Assembly (NCBI GenBank): GCA_043769985.1
Contig: JAYVIV010000118.1
Span: forward strand, 1 to 6,506
Direction of reading: 5' to 3'
DNA from: Arcicella sp043769985
Lineage (GTDB): Bacteria > Bacteroidota > Bacteroidia > Cytophagales > Spirosomataceae
Length of the DNA: 6,506 nucleotides
Part shown: in pieces, positions 1 through 5,977 of the stretch
Position numbering within the stretch: the first letter of the stretch is position 1
Layout of the letters: each line of letters opens with the position of its first letter
Notes under the pieces: generated by a model
Databases searched by the model: none
What the model was told of the DNA's origin: nothing
The model's input: the letters and a program-made list of their open reading frames with translations, nothing else
Made by a program: the position numbers and the translations under genes

Positions 1-160
1 TGAATATGCAGGGCCTAAATTAGAATGGAACGGTAACGATGGTTCAGGCAATCCCCTTCCAGCAGGGTCATATTTTTATACTTGTGAAGTAAAATTCCTG
101 ACTTTAGACCCCAATAGTGCCACCCAAAGTTTGAAGGGGTGGGTCGAGTTGGTGAGGTAG
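1..160 (+). CDS. C-terminal end of a secreted protein with T9SS type B (gliding-motility CHU_C) sorting domain, 5' partial
   Basis: Only the last 52 codons are in the window, in the frame starting at base 2 and ending with TAG at 158-160. The translation contains LEWNGNDGSGNPLPAGSYFY near its start and ends GWVELVR. The W-N-G-x-D-x-x-G-x-x-x-P-x-G-x-Y-x-Y pattern and a final G-W-V-x-L-x-R strand are characteristic of the gliding-motility-associated C-terminal domain (CHU_C, TIGR04131-like). In Bacteroidota this domain targets large, often adhesive or enzymatic, proteins to the type IX secretion system. Such proteins usually have a Sec signal and many repeat domains upstream, all outside this window, so the function of the passenger is unknown. 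A strong terminator follows 25 bases after the stop, so this is the last gene of its transcript. Confidence 0.9.
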   Translation, partial: EYAGPKLEWNGNDGSGNPLPAGSYFYTCEVKFLTLDPNSATQSLKGWVELVR

Positions 161-184
161 ATTTTTGAGTTAATATCCAAAAAG

Positions 185-219
185 AATCCCTGATAATCGA
201 TTGATTATCAGGGATTTTT
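185..219 (+). terminator. Rho-independent terminator after the T9SS type B gene
   Basis: AATCCCTGATAATC (185-198) pairs perfectly with GATTATCAGGGATT (203-216) around a GATT tetraloop. This gives a 14-bp stem running into TTTTT at 215-219. A run of A at 179-183 precedes the stem, so the hairpin could also stop minus-strand transcription. It insulates the secreted-protein gene from the lipoprotein gene that starts at 268. Confidence 0.93.
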
Positions 220-267
220 GATCATTATTATTGGTAAATTCAAATCATAATTTTAAACTTTACTTTT

Positions 268-639
268 ATGAAACGAATAAATTTTTTGATTGGTTTAGGG
301 CTAATATTTCAGACAATTTTAACTTCCTGTAAAAAAGAAGAGCTACCACTTCCGACTATTTTCACGGGTTACGTGATTGATGAAAATAATCAACCTGCAG
401 TGGGAGTTGGATTTATATTTTTTAGCGATAAAAAGGGATTCTTCAAAGAGACTTATTCGGACTCTGAAGGTTATTTTTATCTGGAAGGAACTGTTCCAAG
501 TGGGGCAGGTTTGATAGATTTTAATGTTATTAGTGGAAGGAAAGGTGAATATACAGATGGTCTATACAAACGTTTATGCTTAGTCAATGGTATTTATCAA
601 GATATTATACCTTGGACATTTGGCAAAATAATGATTTAA
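268..639 (+). CDS. Small lipoprotein with a carboxypeptidase-regulatory-like domain
   Basis: This 123-residue protein starts with a lipoprotein signal peptide: MKR, a hydrophobic stretch (about 5-18) and the lipobox LTSC with the lipidated Cys at 21. The cysteine is followed by KKEE, resembling the charged stretch that marks surface-exposed lipoproteins in several Bacteroidota, so outer-membrane surface display is possible (inference). Residues about 32-75 (FTGYVIDENNQPAVGVGFIF, then a D-S-E-G-Y-F-Y-L strand) match the start of a carboxypeptidase-regulatory-like beta-sandwich (CarboxypepD_reg type), common in SusC/TonB-dependent receptors and in stand-alone lipoproteins. The remaining 45 or so residues are not recognised. 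The gene stands alone, between one terminator upstream and a two-way hairpin downstream. No clear ribosome binding site is seen; the AT-rich leader is usual for the phylum. The ATG at 268 is chosen because the signal peptide begins there. The physiological role is unknown. Confidence 0.85.
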   Translation: MKRINFLIGLGLIFQTILTSCKKEELPLPTIFTGYVIDENNQPAVGVGFIFFSDKKGFFKETYSDSEGYFYLEGTVPSGAGLIDFNVISGRKGEYTDGLYKRLCLVNGIYQDIIPWTFGKIMI

Positions 640-652
640 AATTTAAAGTTGT

Positions 653-700
653 AAAACGATAAAGCCATGAAAATCTAAATTTCCACGGCTTTGTCGTTTT
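653..700. terminator. Two-way terminator hairpin between converging genes
   Basis: AAAACGATAAAGCC (653-666) and the bases up to 674 pair with 679-700 around a CTAA loop, giving a stem of about 22 positions. Read on the plus strand it has two A-C mismatches (667/686 and 670/683) and one U-G wobble. Read on the minus strand the two mismatches become U-G wobbles and the wobble becomes the only mismatch. Runs of T end the stem in both directions. The hairpin lies 13 bases after the lipoprotein stop and 16 bases after the trigger factor stop, so it probably ends both transcripts. Confidence 0.82.
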
Positions 701-715
701 GTAATTCTATAGAAT

Positions 716-2050
716 CTACACCAAAGAATCAGCAATTTGCTTAAATTCCTCAACGTCAATTGTTTTGTTTTCTACTTTCATATTGGCGACAATCGCATCA
801 GAAATTTTGGCAGTGAAAACTTCGTCAAACATCTTTCTGAAATTGTCTTGTTTGTTTTTATCCGTTAAATATCCCGTTGCGATACGGTCAATCATTTCGT
901 CCATTGAATCGTCGCTACCCATGCCACCCATCATACCGAATTGTCCACGAATCATATCTTTGGTTCTTGCCAAAACTTCTTCGTATTCAACTTTAATGTC
1001 ATTCTTCGTAGCAATTTCGTTTTTGATTAATGTCCAACGCAAGTCTTTTTTCACGTTCTCGAAATCAGCATCAATTTGCTCAGGAGTAAATTTCCCTTCG
1101 TTAATTGTCACCAACCAATTCTTTAAAAATTCATCAGGTAATTCGATTGAAACGTTATCTAAAAGTGCTTTCTCGGCATCAATTTTCATTAAATATTCAG
1201 ATTCACGCTTATAATTTGATTGGATTATTGTCATCACCTCCGCACGGAATTCCTCTTCCGAAGAAACCTTTCCCTCACCTAAAATCTTATCAAAAAACGC
1301 TTGATTCATTTCAGCTTCACCCGTACGAGTGATGTCTTCAATTACAAAAGAAACTTCCCCAGTCAAACCAGTTTTATTTCCAGTTGCCAATTCAATAGAT
1401 TTTTCATCTACGAAAGTATCTTGAACATCAAAAGCTAAAGTAGCCTCTTTTGTAGCACCAATAAACGTTGCTTTTGCTTCTTCCTTAATGGATTTCATTG
1501 GAATAGCAGATTTCTCAGTCCATTCTCCTTGGGTGAAAGTTCCGAAAATCATGTCTCCATCTTCAACGGTATCTGGATGAGTTTGTTCACCACCATTTTT
1601 CATGATGTTATCCAAAGTTTCATTCAATTCTTTCTCTCCTGCCTGAATATCATACGTTTTAACGGCTGGAATTTTATCGAAATCAACTGTAAATTCTCCT
1701 GATAAACCAAGATTATAAGAAAATTCAAAATCTTTTTGGCTGTCCCAATCAATAACTTCCTGTTCGTCTTGCACTGGCATTGGGTCGCCTACGATACTCA
1801 AACTATTTTCACGGATATATTCTTGAACAGTTTTCCCTAATAATTGATTGATTTCGTCAATCAAAATCGATTTACCATACATTTTTTGTATCAATTGAGC
1901 TGGCACCATTCCTGGACGAAAACCTTTGATATTGGCTTGCTTGCGGTAATCTTTTAATTTCTTATCAACTTGGGGTTTATAATCTGCTTCTGCGATTGAA
2001 ACGACCAAACGAGCGTTTACGGGGGTACTTTTTTCGAGAGAAATGTTCAT
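716..2050 (-). CDS. tig: Trigger factor, ribosome-associated chaperone
   Basis: This is a 444-residue protein of normal length for trigger factor, the ATP-independent chaperone that binds the ribosome at the peptide exit and shields nascent chains. The N-terminal ribosome-binding domain (about 1-120) is recognisable, with the signature GFRPGMVP at 43-50; E. coli has FRK at the ribosome contact, so Pro and Met replace the usual basic positions here. The middle region (about 150-240, starting TVEDGDMIFGTFTQG) sits where the FKBP-type prolyl isomerase domain belongs. It lacks the usual I-P-G-F-E core, so isomerase activity is doubtful. The alpha-helical C-terminal domain (about 245-440) contains ELPDEFLKNWL (303-313) and a short Gly/Met-rich stretch FGMMGGMGSDDSMDEM (371-386). 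The ATG at 2050 gives the expected N-terminus. No Shine-Dalgarno is seen. The gene stands alone: a terminator lies 40 bases upstream and a two-way hairpin follows it. Confidence 0.95.
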   Translation of the reverse strand: MNISLEKSTPVNARLVVSIAEADYKPQVDKKLKDYRKQANIKGFRPGMVPAQLIQKMYGKSILIDEINQLLGKTVQEYIRENSLSIVGDPMPVQDEQEVIDWDSQKDFEFSYNLGLSGEFTVDFDKIPAVKTYDIQAGEKELNETLDNIMKNGGEQTHPDTVEDGDMIFGTFTQGEWTEKSAIPMKSIKEEAKATFIGATKEATLAFDVQDTFVDEKSIELATGNKTGLTGEVSFVIEDITRTGEAEMNQAFFDKILGEGKVSSEEEFRAEVMTIIQSNYKRESEYLMKIDAEKALLDNVSIELPDEFLKNWLVTINEGKFTPEQIDADFENVKKDLRWTLIKNEIATKNDIKVEYEEVLARTKDMIRGQFGMMGGMGSDDSMDEMIDRIATGYLTDKNKQDNFRKMFDEVFTAKISDAIVANMKVENKTIDVEEFKQIADSLV

Positions 2051-2089
2051 CTGTTATATTTCTTATGTTGAAATTCTGGATTTATAATT

Positions 2090-2125
2090 AAAAAAGCCCT
2101 CATAACCGAATGGGTTAAAAGGGCT
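2090..2125 (-). terminator. Rho-independent terminator between tRNA-Leu and tig
   Basis: On the minus strand AGCCCT (2125-2120) pairs with AGGGCT (2100-2095). An inner TAACC/GGTTA stem (2117-2113 with 2107-2103) sits inside, and a run of T follows (2095-2090). It lies 66 bases past the tRNA 3' end and is the first clear stop for transcripts from the tRNA and possibly from the DUF1501 gene. Only about 40 bases remain between it and the tig start. I see no convincing promoter there, so the hairpin may instead lie in the tig leader. Confidence 0.8.
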
Positions 2126-2190
2126 ATAATTTGTATCATTTATCTAAGAAATTACTGCTTACTGATAACTACTTAAGATAATGAAAAAAG

Positions 2191-2272
2191 TACGGGCGAA
2201 GGGACTCGAACCCCCATGCCTCACGGCGCCAGATCCTAAGTCTGGTACGTCTACCAATTTCGCCACGCCCGT
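2191..2272 (-). tRNA. tRNA-Leu (anticodon UAG)
   Basis: The minus-strand sequence folds into a class II tRNA of 82 nucleotides. The acceptor stem is ACGGGCG/CGCCCGT (2272-2266 with 2198-2192) with discriminator A at 2191. The D arm has GGTAGA in its loop. The anticodon stem CCAGA/TCTGG encloses the loop CTTAGGA, so the anticodon is TAG at 2238-2236. A long variable arm has a GCC-GTGA-GGC hairpin, and the T arm is GGGGG/TTCGAGT/CCCTT with two G-U pairs. The long variable arm and anticodon identify a leucine tRNA reading CUA and other CUN codons. CCA is not encoded and must be added afterwards. A C and then six T follow the discriminator directly (2190-2184). The first pair is A-U, whereas most bacterial leucine tRNAs begin with G. 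Confidence 0.97.
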
Positions 2273-2303
2273 ATGCGTAAAGGAATTGTCCCTTTTGGGA
2301 GTG

Positions 2304-2335
2304 CAAAATTAGGAATACCTTTTTTTAATTGCAAA
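2304..2335 (-). promoter_or_regulatory. Bacteroidota-type promoter for tRNA-Leu
   Basis: On the minus strand TTTG (2335-2332) is followed, after a 20-base spacer, by TAATTTTG (2311-2304). This is an exact match to the Bacteroidota housekeeping promoter (TTTG, about 19-20 bases, TAnnTTTG). Transcription would start near 2298, giving a leader of roughly 25 bases before the tRNA 5' end. The promoter lies just after the DUF1501 stop codon at 2367. Confidence 0.8.
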
Positions 2336-2366
2336 TGGAATGAAGAAAAGTTTTTATTAATTTTAT

Positions 2367-3962
2367 TTACCTCATCACCATTAAAGCCTTCACCAATGGC
2401 TCAGCCCCTGTATCAACCTTCACAAAATACTTTCCAGAAGCCATTCCACTTACGTTTATCCGTACTTGCGTGCGTGAGAGTCGAGTTGGATTGGTGTCAA
2501 AACTACGTCCATAAGCATCCGTAACCACTAATTCAGTGTTATTTCTGGCAAAAGCCTCTGATTCAATAATCGTATCGGTTTGTGCTGGATTTGGAAAAAT
2601 ATTCAAATCTGTCAAAGGTATCTCCGCTTCATTAGCCAACACTTTTGTATTTTTGAAAATTGGCACAGGGTCAAAGGTTTTATCCAACATAATTGTTTTC
2701 ACTGTCGAGGCACTTGCTCCCATCCAATCTTGCAAAACGGCAGCATAAACCTGTCTGAAATCATTTTGCAGAGGAACGTTGAAGTTTCCTGTGCTTCCCG
2801 ACAAAGCTTTCAAATCGGGGTTTTTACCGATGACTTGCGTTTTGACGGCATTACCAAAAACAAACAATGGCGATGCCCAACCGTGGTCTGTTCCTTTACT
2901 TCCATTGGCGTTTGCTCTCCGTCCAAATTCAGAGAACGTCATACCGACAACTTTATCTTGCGTGCCTTGTGCTTTCAAATCATCCATGAAAGAAGTTATT
3001 CCTTCGGAAATTCTTTGCATTAAAGTAGCATGATTTCCCGTTGAATTATCATTTACACTTACTTGGTTATCGTGGGTATCAAATCCCCCCAAAGTCACAT
3101 AATAAATCTTGGTCTGCAAACCTCCATGAATCAATCTTGAGACAATCTTTAACTGGTCTGCCAATGGATTATTCGCAGGATATGTCACCATATTTTTTCC
3201 TTTTGCAGATGCTGCTTTTAATTGTCCAGCATACGCAAAAGAAGATATTTGTTGCTGGCGAACAAAAGCAGTGTATTTTCCGCCTGGGGTATTTGGTAGT
3301 GGACTTGGGTCAATGTTAGGTTTATCTCCTACAATGGTTGCAAATGTATCGGGGTTCTGGATAGCAAGAGCAGAGGTAATGGATGCCGTATTAAAAACCG
3401 TTGCTGAAATGGACGAAATCTGAATGGCAAGTGGGTCTGGATTCGCTGTACTGGGATAATTATCAGGAAAATTAGGATAGCGGCCGTCAACATATCTACC
3501 TAACCATCCTGAAGTTGAAAGTTTATCAGAATCCACACCCGTAAACCAAACATCACTGGCTCTGAAATGCGAAAAACTTGGATTTGGATAGCCCGCAGAG
3601 TGAACGATTGACAATTTACCTTCATCGTAAAGTCTCTGCAAACCTTTCATAGATGGATGTAATCCCGTTTTGAGGTTATCTTTTAATTTCAGGACTTTGC
3701 TTTCTGGAATAGCAATGCTTCCTCTGAGAGCAGTTGCAGAATAATCACTGTATTGGTCGAGGGGTATAACCATATTGAGTCCGTCATTACCACCCGATAA
3801 CTGAATTACGACTAAAATATTATCATTTGCATCGGCAACATCCAACATGGCTTTCATGAAAGGAGTGGTTGCCTGCGTATGTGCTTTTGCTCCAAAACCA
3901 TCAAGCAGTAATGGCAAAAAGAACGAAGCGGAACTATATTGTATAAAATCTCTACGTTTCAT
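2367..3962 (-). CDS. DUF1501 family secreted protein with Tat-like signal and T9SS type A C-terminal domain
   Basis: This 531-residue protein starts with KRRDFIQ (2-8), a twin-arginine-type motif, then a hydrophobic stretch (about 12-20) and a likely cleavage site AKA (25-27). The DUF1501 domain fills about 45-435. It is marked by LSGGNDGLN (55-63), HSAGYPNPSFSHF (121-133), GGFDTHDNQ (292-300) and SEFGRR...GTDHG (344-361). The D-T-H and D-H-G motifs are consistent with the alkaline-phosphatase/sulfatase-like fold in which the family is placed, as I recall, and may bind metal; no substrate is known. Residues about 451-531 form a T9SS type A sorting domain: LNIFPNPA (453-460), then S-G-M-A-S-G-K-Y-F-V-K-V and a C-terminal KALMVMR. 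The protein is therefore probably exported to the periplasm and then moved to the cell surface or medium. The DUF1800 gene lies 118 bases upstream on the same strand, a pairing common in bacteria. No hairpin separates this gene from tRNA-Leu downstream. Confidence 0.92.
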   Translation of the reverse strand: MKRRDFIQYSSASFFLPLLLDGFGAKAHTQATTPFMKAMLDVADANDNILVVIQLSGGNDGLNMVIPLDQYSDYSATALRGSIAIPESKVLKLKDNLKTGLHPSMKGLQRLYDEGKLSIVHSAGYPNPSFSHFRASDVWFTGVDSDKLSTSGWLGRYVDGRYPNFPDNYPSTANPDPLAIQISSISATVFNTASITSALAIQNPDTFATIVGDKPNIDPSPLPNTPGGKYTAFVRQQQISSFAYAGQLKAASAKGKNMVTYPANNPLADQLKIVSRLIHGGLQTKIYYVTLGGFDTHDNQVSVNDNSTGNHATLMQRISEGITSFMDDLKAQGTQDKVVGMTFSEFGRRANANGSKGTDHGWASPLFVFGNAVKTQVIGKNPDLKALSGSTGNFNVPLQNDFRQVYAAVLQDWMGASASTVKTIMLDKTFDPVPIFKNTKVLANEAEIPLTDLNIFPNPAQTDTIIESEAFARNNTELVVTDAYGRSFDTNPTRLSRTQVRINVSGMASGKYFVKVDTGAEPLVKALMVMR

Positions 3963-3971
3963 GTTTTATAT

Positions 3972-4074
3972 CGGTTCACGGTGAACGGTTCACGGTGAAC
4001 GGTTAATTTGAAAAGATATTTTAAAAGAAATTAGGATTGTAATTTTGTCAACCGTTCACCGTGAACCGTTCACC
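3972..4074. repeat. Palindromic repeat array forming a 25-bp perfect inverted repeat
   Basis: A 14-bp unit, CGGTTCACGGTGAA, occurs twice in tandem at 3972-3985 and 3986-3999, followed by a partial unit CGGTT (4000-4004). The same motif recurs inverted at 4050-4074. Bases 3980-4004 and 4050-4074 are perfect reverse complements over 25 bases, separated by a 45-base AT-rich loop. Each unit is itself a near-palindrome (GTTCAC-G-GTGAAC). The element nearly fills the gap between the DUF1800 stop and the DUF1501 start and would fold strongly in their shared transcript. It has the look of a dispersed REP-like intergenic repeat; a transcription-factor site or mRNA-processing element is also possible. 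Confidence 0.9.
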
Positions 4075-4080
4075 CCTGAA

Positions 4081-5661
4081 CTATCCCATTTGATATTCAG
4101 CCAGTCTGAGGATATATACCATCATACGATCTAAACGAGTTTTTGCAGCACTCTTTTTCATAGCATCAGTTGGAGCTTTAATGTAAGCATTCCAGATTTC
4201 CATCCATTCGTAGTAGGGAGCACCCGCCATAAGAGGTTGCTCTACGATATACTTGATTTGGTCTTCTGCTAATGGAAATGCCATCATTAAGTCTGTTAAC
4301 TCTTTAACCATTACATAAACAGAATCTTTGTCTGTCAATACTTGTGGCAATGAAGTCAGCGATGGGAGTGATAAAGTATTGATGTCCAAATTAATATTAG
4401 TTGCTCCTCTGACAACATAATCGGTCAATCCTCCTCTTAATGCGAGCGTTGTTGAGTTTATCCAAATCGCATAAAATTCAGTGTCATAATAAGGTCTCCA
4501 ACCAAATACATTAGGCTGATCAATAATATCCATTTGCTGTTCACGACTGCGAGCATACAAATATGTTGTGGCAGCATCATATTTTATCCGTTCTTTCACA
4601 GGGTCTGGGACTTGGTAACTGAAATTTCGGAACGTTCCAACAATCAAATCTAAAGGAGATTTTATTTGTGAACCATACAGTGTTTCATCAAAGAAATGTT
4701 GGCTCTTGAAAAGGGCAGTCAATACAGGTTTAATCTCGTAGTCTTTTCTAAAAATAGTTGCCAAAGGCTCAATAAAATCTTTTTCAATTTGGGCAGAAAT
4801 ATCTGCTTGAACAAAAAAACGGTAGAATTTTCTAACGATAAAACGAGCAGTTTCGGGTTGATCCAAAATCATGGTAACTAAATCCTTCAGTTCATCATCC
4901 CCTGCGGTTGTTCCCGCACGACCCTTGATAATTTTCTTCTGATATGAGTCAGAGAAAGTTTTATCGGCAGTATCATGTTGTGCTGAACGAAATTCGCTTG
5001 CAATGGTTGCAACGGTTGTACTTCTATAATTCAATGAACGCCAACCTGTCAAAATACGAGCCGCAGCCTTGACGTCATCTTCCGTATAATTTCCACGCCC
5101 AATCGTAAACAATTCCATTAACTCACGAGCATAGTTTTCATTGGGTTTGCCAACCACATTGCTGTTCCCACTCAAATAAACCAACATGGCTGGATCTTTC
5201 GTGATTTCAATAACGAAATTACGAAAATTGCCAAAAGCAAATTTCCGTAACAGCTGATTTTGACGATACAAGAAACGAACATCTTGCACGATAGTAGAAG
5301 TTGAAACGAAGTGATTTTGCCAGAACAGAGTCATTTTTTCCGTCAAAGAAACAGCCTGATTTGTCATCAAACCCATCCACCAATATTTTAGTTTTGCTCT
5401 TCTCGCTCCATCAAAATTATTGCGGTCGGCATCTACAAGTGTGGGACCACCCCAAACCAAATCGTGAGATGTTTTTTGATTTTCGTCCGTAGGGTCGGGT
5501 GGCACAGGCTGAGAAGCTAATAATTGTTGAACAACAACATCAATTTTCTTTCCTGTAAATGATTTAATTTGGGCTGAGGTTGCTCCGAAGTTTGTTCGCC
5601 TCAATAAATGCGTAACTTGTCGAGCCGTGAGATTTTGCGTATAAGCGTCAATCAATGCCAT
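4081..5661 (-). CDS. DUF1800 family protein
   Basis: This 526-residue protein matches DUF1800 along its length. It has HLLRRTNFG (18-26), KMTLFWQNHFVS (109-120), the family's strongest block NENYARELMELFTIG (174-188), DVKAAARILTGW (196-207), FIVRKFYRFFV (274-284), SPLDLIVGTFRNF (335-347) and PNVFGW (383-388). The biochemical function of the family is not known. No signal peptide or membrane segment is seen: the protein begins only 17 residues before the first family motif. An in-frame TAA (5682-5680) lies seven codons upstream of the ATG with no other start between, so an overlooked signal sequence is excluded. The DUF1501 gene follows on the same strand after a 118-base gap filled by an inverted repeat. 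The two families are often neighbours and probably act together (inference). No Shine-Dalgarno is evident. Confidence 0.92.
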   Translation of the reverse strand: MALIDAYTQNLTARQVTHLLRRTNFGATSAQIKSFTGKKIDVVVQQLLASQPVPPDPTDENQKTSHDLVWGGPTLVDADRNNFDGARRAKLKYWWMGLMTNQAVSLTEKMTLFWQNHFVSTSTIVQDVRFLYRQNQLLRKFAFGNFRNFVIEITKDPAMLVYLSGNSNVVGKPNENYARELMELFTIGRGNYTEDDVKAAARILTGWRSLNYRSTTVATIASEFRSAQHDTADKTFSDSYQKKIIKGRAGTTAGDDELKDLVTMILDQPETARFIVRKFYRFFVQADISAQIEKDFIEPLATIFRKDYEIKPVLTALFKSQHFFDETLYGSQIKSPLDLIVGTFRNFSYQVPDPVKERIKYDAATTYLYARSREQQMDIIDQPNVFGWRPYYDTEFYAIWINSTTLALRGGLTDYVVRGATNINLDINTLSLPSLTSLPQVLTDKDSVYVMVKELTDLMMAFPLAEDQIKYIVEQPLMAGAPYYEWMEIWNAYIKAPTDAMKKSAAKTRLDRMMVYILRLAEYQMG

Positions 5662-5881
5662 AGTTTTTTTCGGAAGTTTTTAAGAGTTCAATCGTTGAGA
5701 TATAATGGATTTTCTATTTGTAATACGTCAATAAATAGAACAATGGTAGGTTTCTAATAGTAGAAATGGGATTTCAATCAATTAGATTGTAACGGCAGAT
5801 AATGGTTTAATGTAAAGATAATATTTTTTTAATCTGTTGATTATTAAGGTATTAATAATTAATGTGTGGAATGAAATTGCA
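5662..5881 (-). other. AT-rich leader region of the DUF1800-DUF1501 pair, with small hairpins
   Basis: This stretch, together with the repeat that follows, is the only gene-free part of the window longer than 300 bases (5662-5977). I see no coding frame in it. Three small inverted repeats lie in a row: TTCTATTT (5712-5719) with AAATAGAA (5733-5740), TTTCTA (5751-5756) with TAGAAA (5761-5766), and CAATC (5775-5779) with GATTG (5785-5789). On the minus strand TATCTTTA (5820-5813) differs from the Bacteroidota -7 element TAnnTTTG at one base. No TTTG is found at the right distance, so it is only a weak promoter candidate. If used, the leader would be about 145 bases and contain all three hairpins. 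In DNA this AT-rich such stems may arise by chance. Confidence 0.4.
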
Positions 5882-5971
5882 CACGGATTGAACGGATTAG
5901 ACCGCAGCGGGGACCGCACAGATTAAAAATATAAAATCCTTTTAATCCGTGTTAAATCCATCCAATCCGTG
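5882..5971. repeat. Imperfect palindromic repeat built from ATCCGT-type words
   Basis: CACGGATTG (5882-5890) is the exact reverse complement of CAATCCGTG (5963-5971), closing a 90-base element. Inside, GGATT words on the left (5895-5899) face ATCC words on the right, and GATTAAAA (5921-5928) pairs with TTTTAATC (5940-5947). The left half also holds a direct repeat GACCGCA (5900-5906 and 5912-5918), the only GC-rich part, with no counterpart on the right. The element ends six bases from the tyrA stop codon, so its hairpin could protect or end the tyrA transcript. It resembles dispersed intergenic repeats of Bacteroidota; its copy number elsewhere cannot be judged here. Confidence 0.8.
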
Positions 5972-5977
5972 AGCCAT

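Noticed and set aside
231..255. Promoter for the lipoprotein gene (TTG at 231-233 and TAATTTTA at 248-255)
   Set aside because: The spacer is only 14 bases and the -7 element lacks the final G, so the match is too weak to list.
765..1214. Open frame of 149 codons on the plus strand inside the trigger factor gene
   Set aside because: It lies wholly opposite a well-supported conserved gene and has no recognisable domain; the composition is that of an antisense shadow.
2273..3319. Several plus-strand open frames (2273-2524, 2536-2748, 2580-3023, 2779-3033, 3041-3319)
   Set aside because: All but part of the first are antisense to the DUF1501 coding sequence, they overlap each other, and none resembles a known protein. 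The first begins beside the tRNA and runs into the DUF1501 gene.
3990..4060. Internal promoter for DUF1501 in the loop of the inverted repeat
   Set aside because: On the minus strand TTGACA and TAATTTCT or TATCTTTT occur, but the spacing or the bases do not fit the Bacteroidota consensus together.
3972..4074. CRISPR-like array
   Set aside because: The units are directly adjacent without spacers, only 14 bp long, and inverted on the other side of a single loop; there are no cas genes.
4696..5492. Plus-strand open frames at 4696-4881 and 5301-5492
   Set aside because: Short, antisense to conserved DUF1800 blocks, and without a start context or family features.
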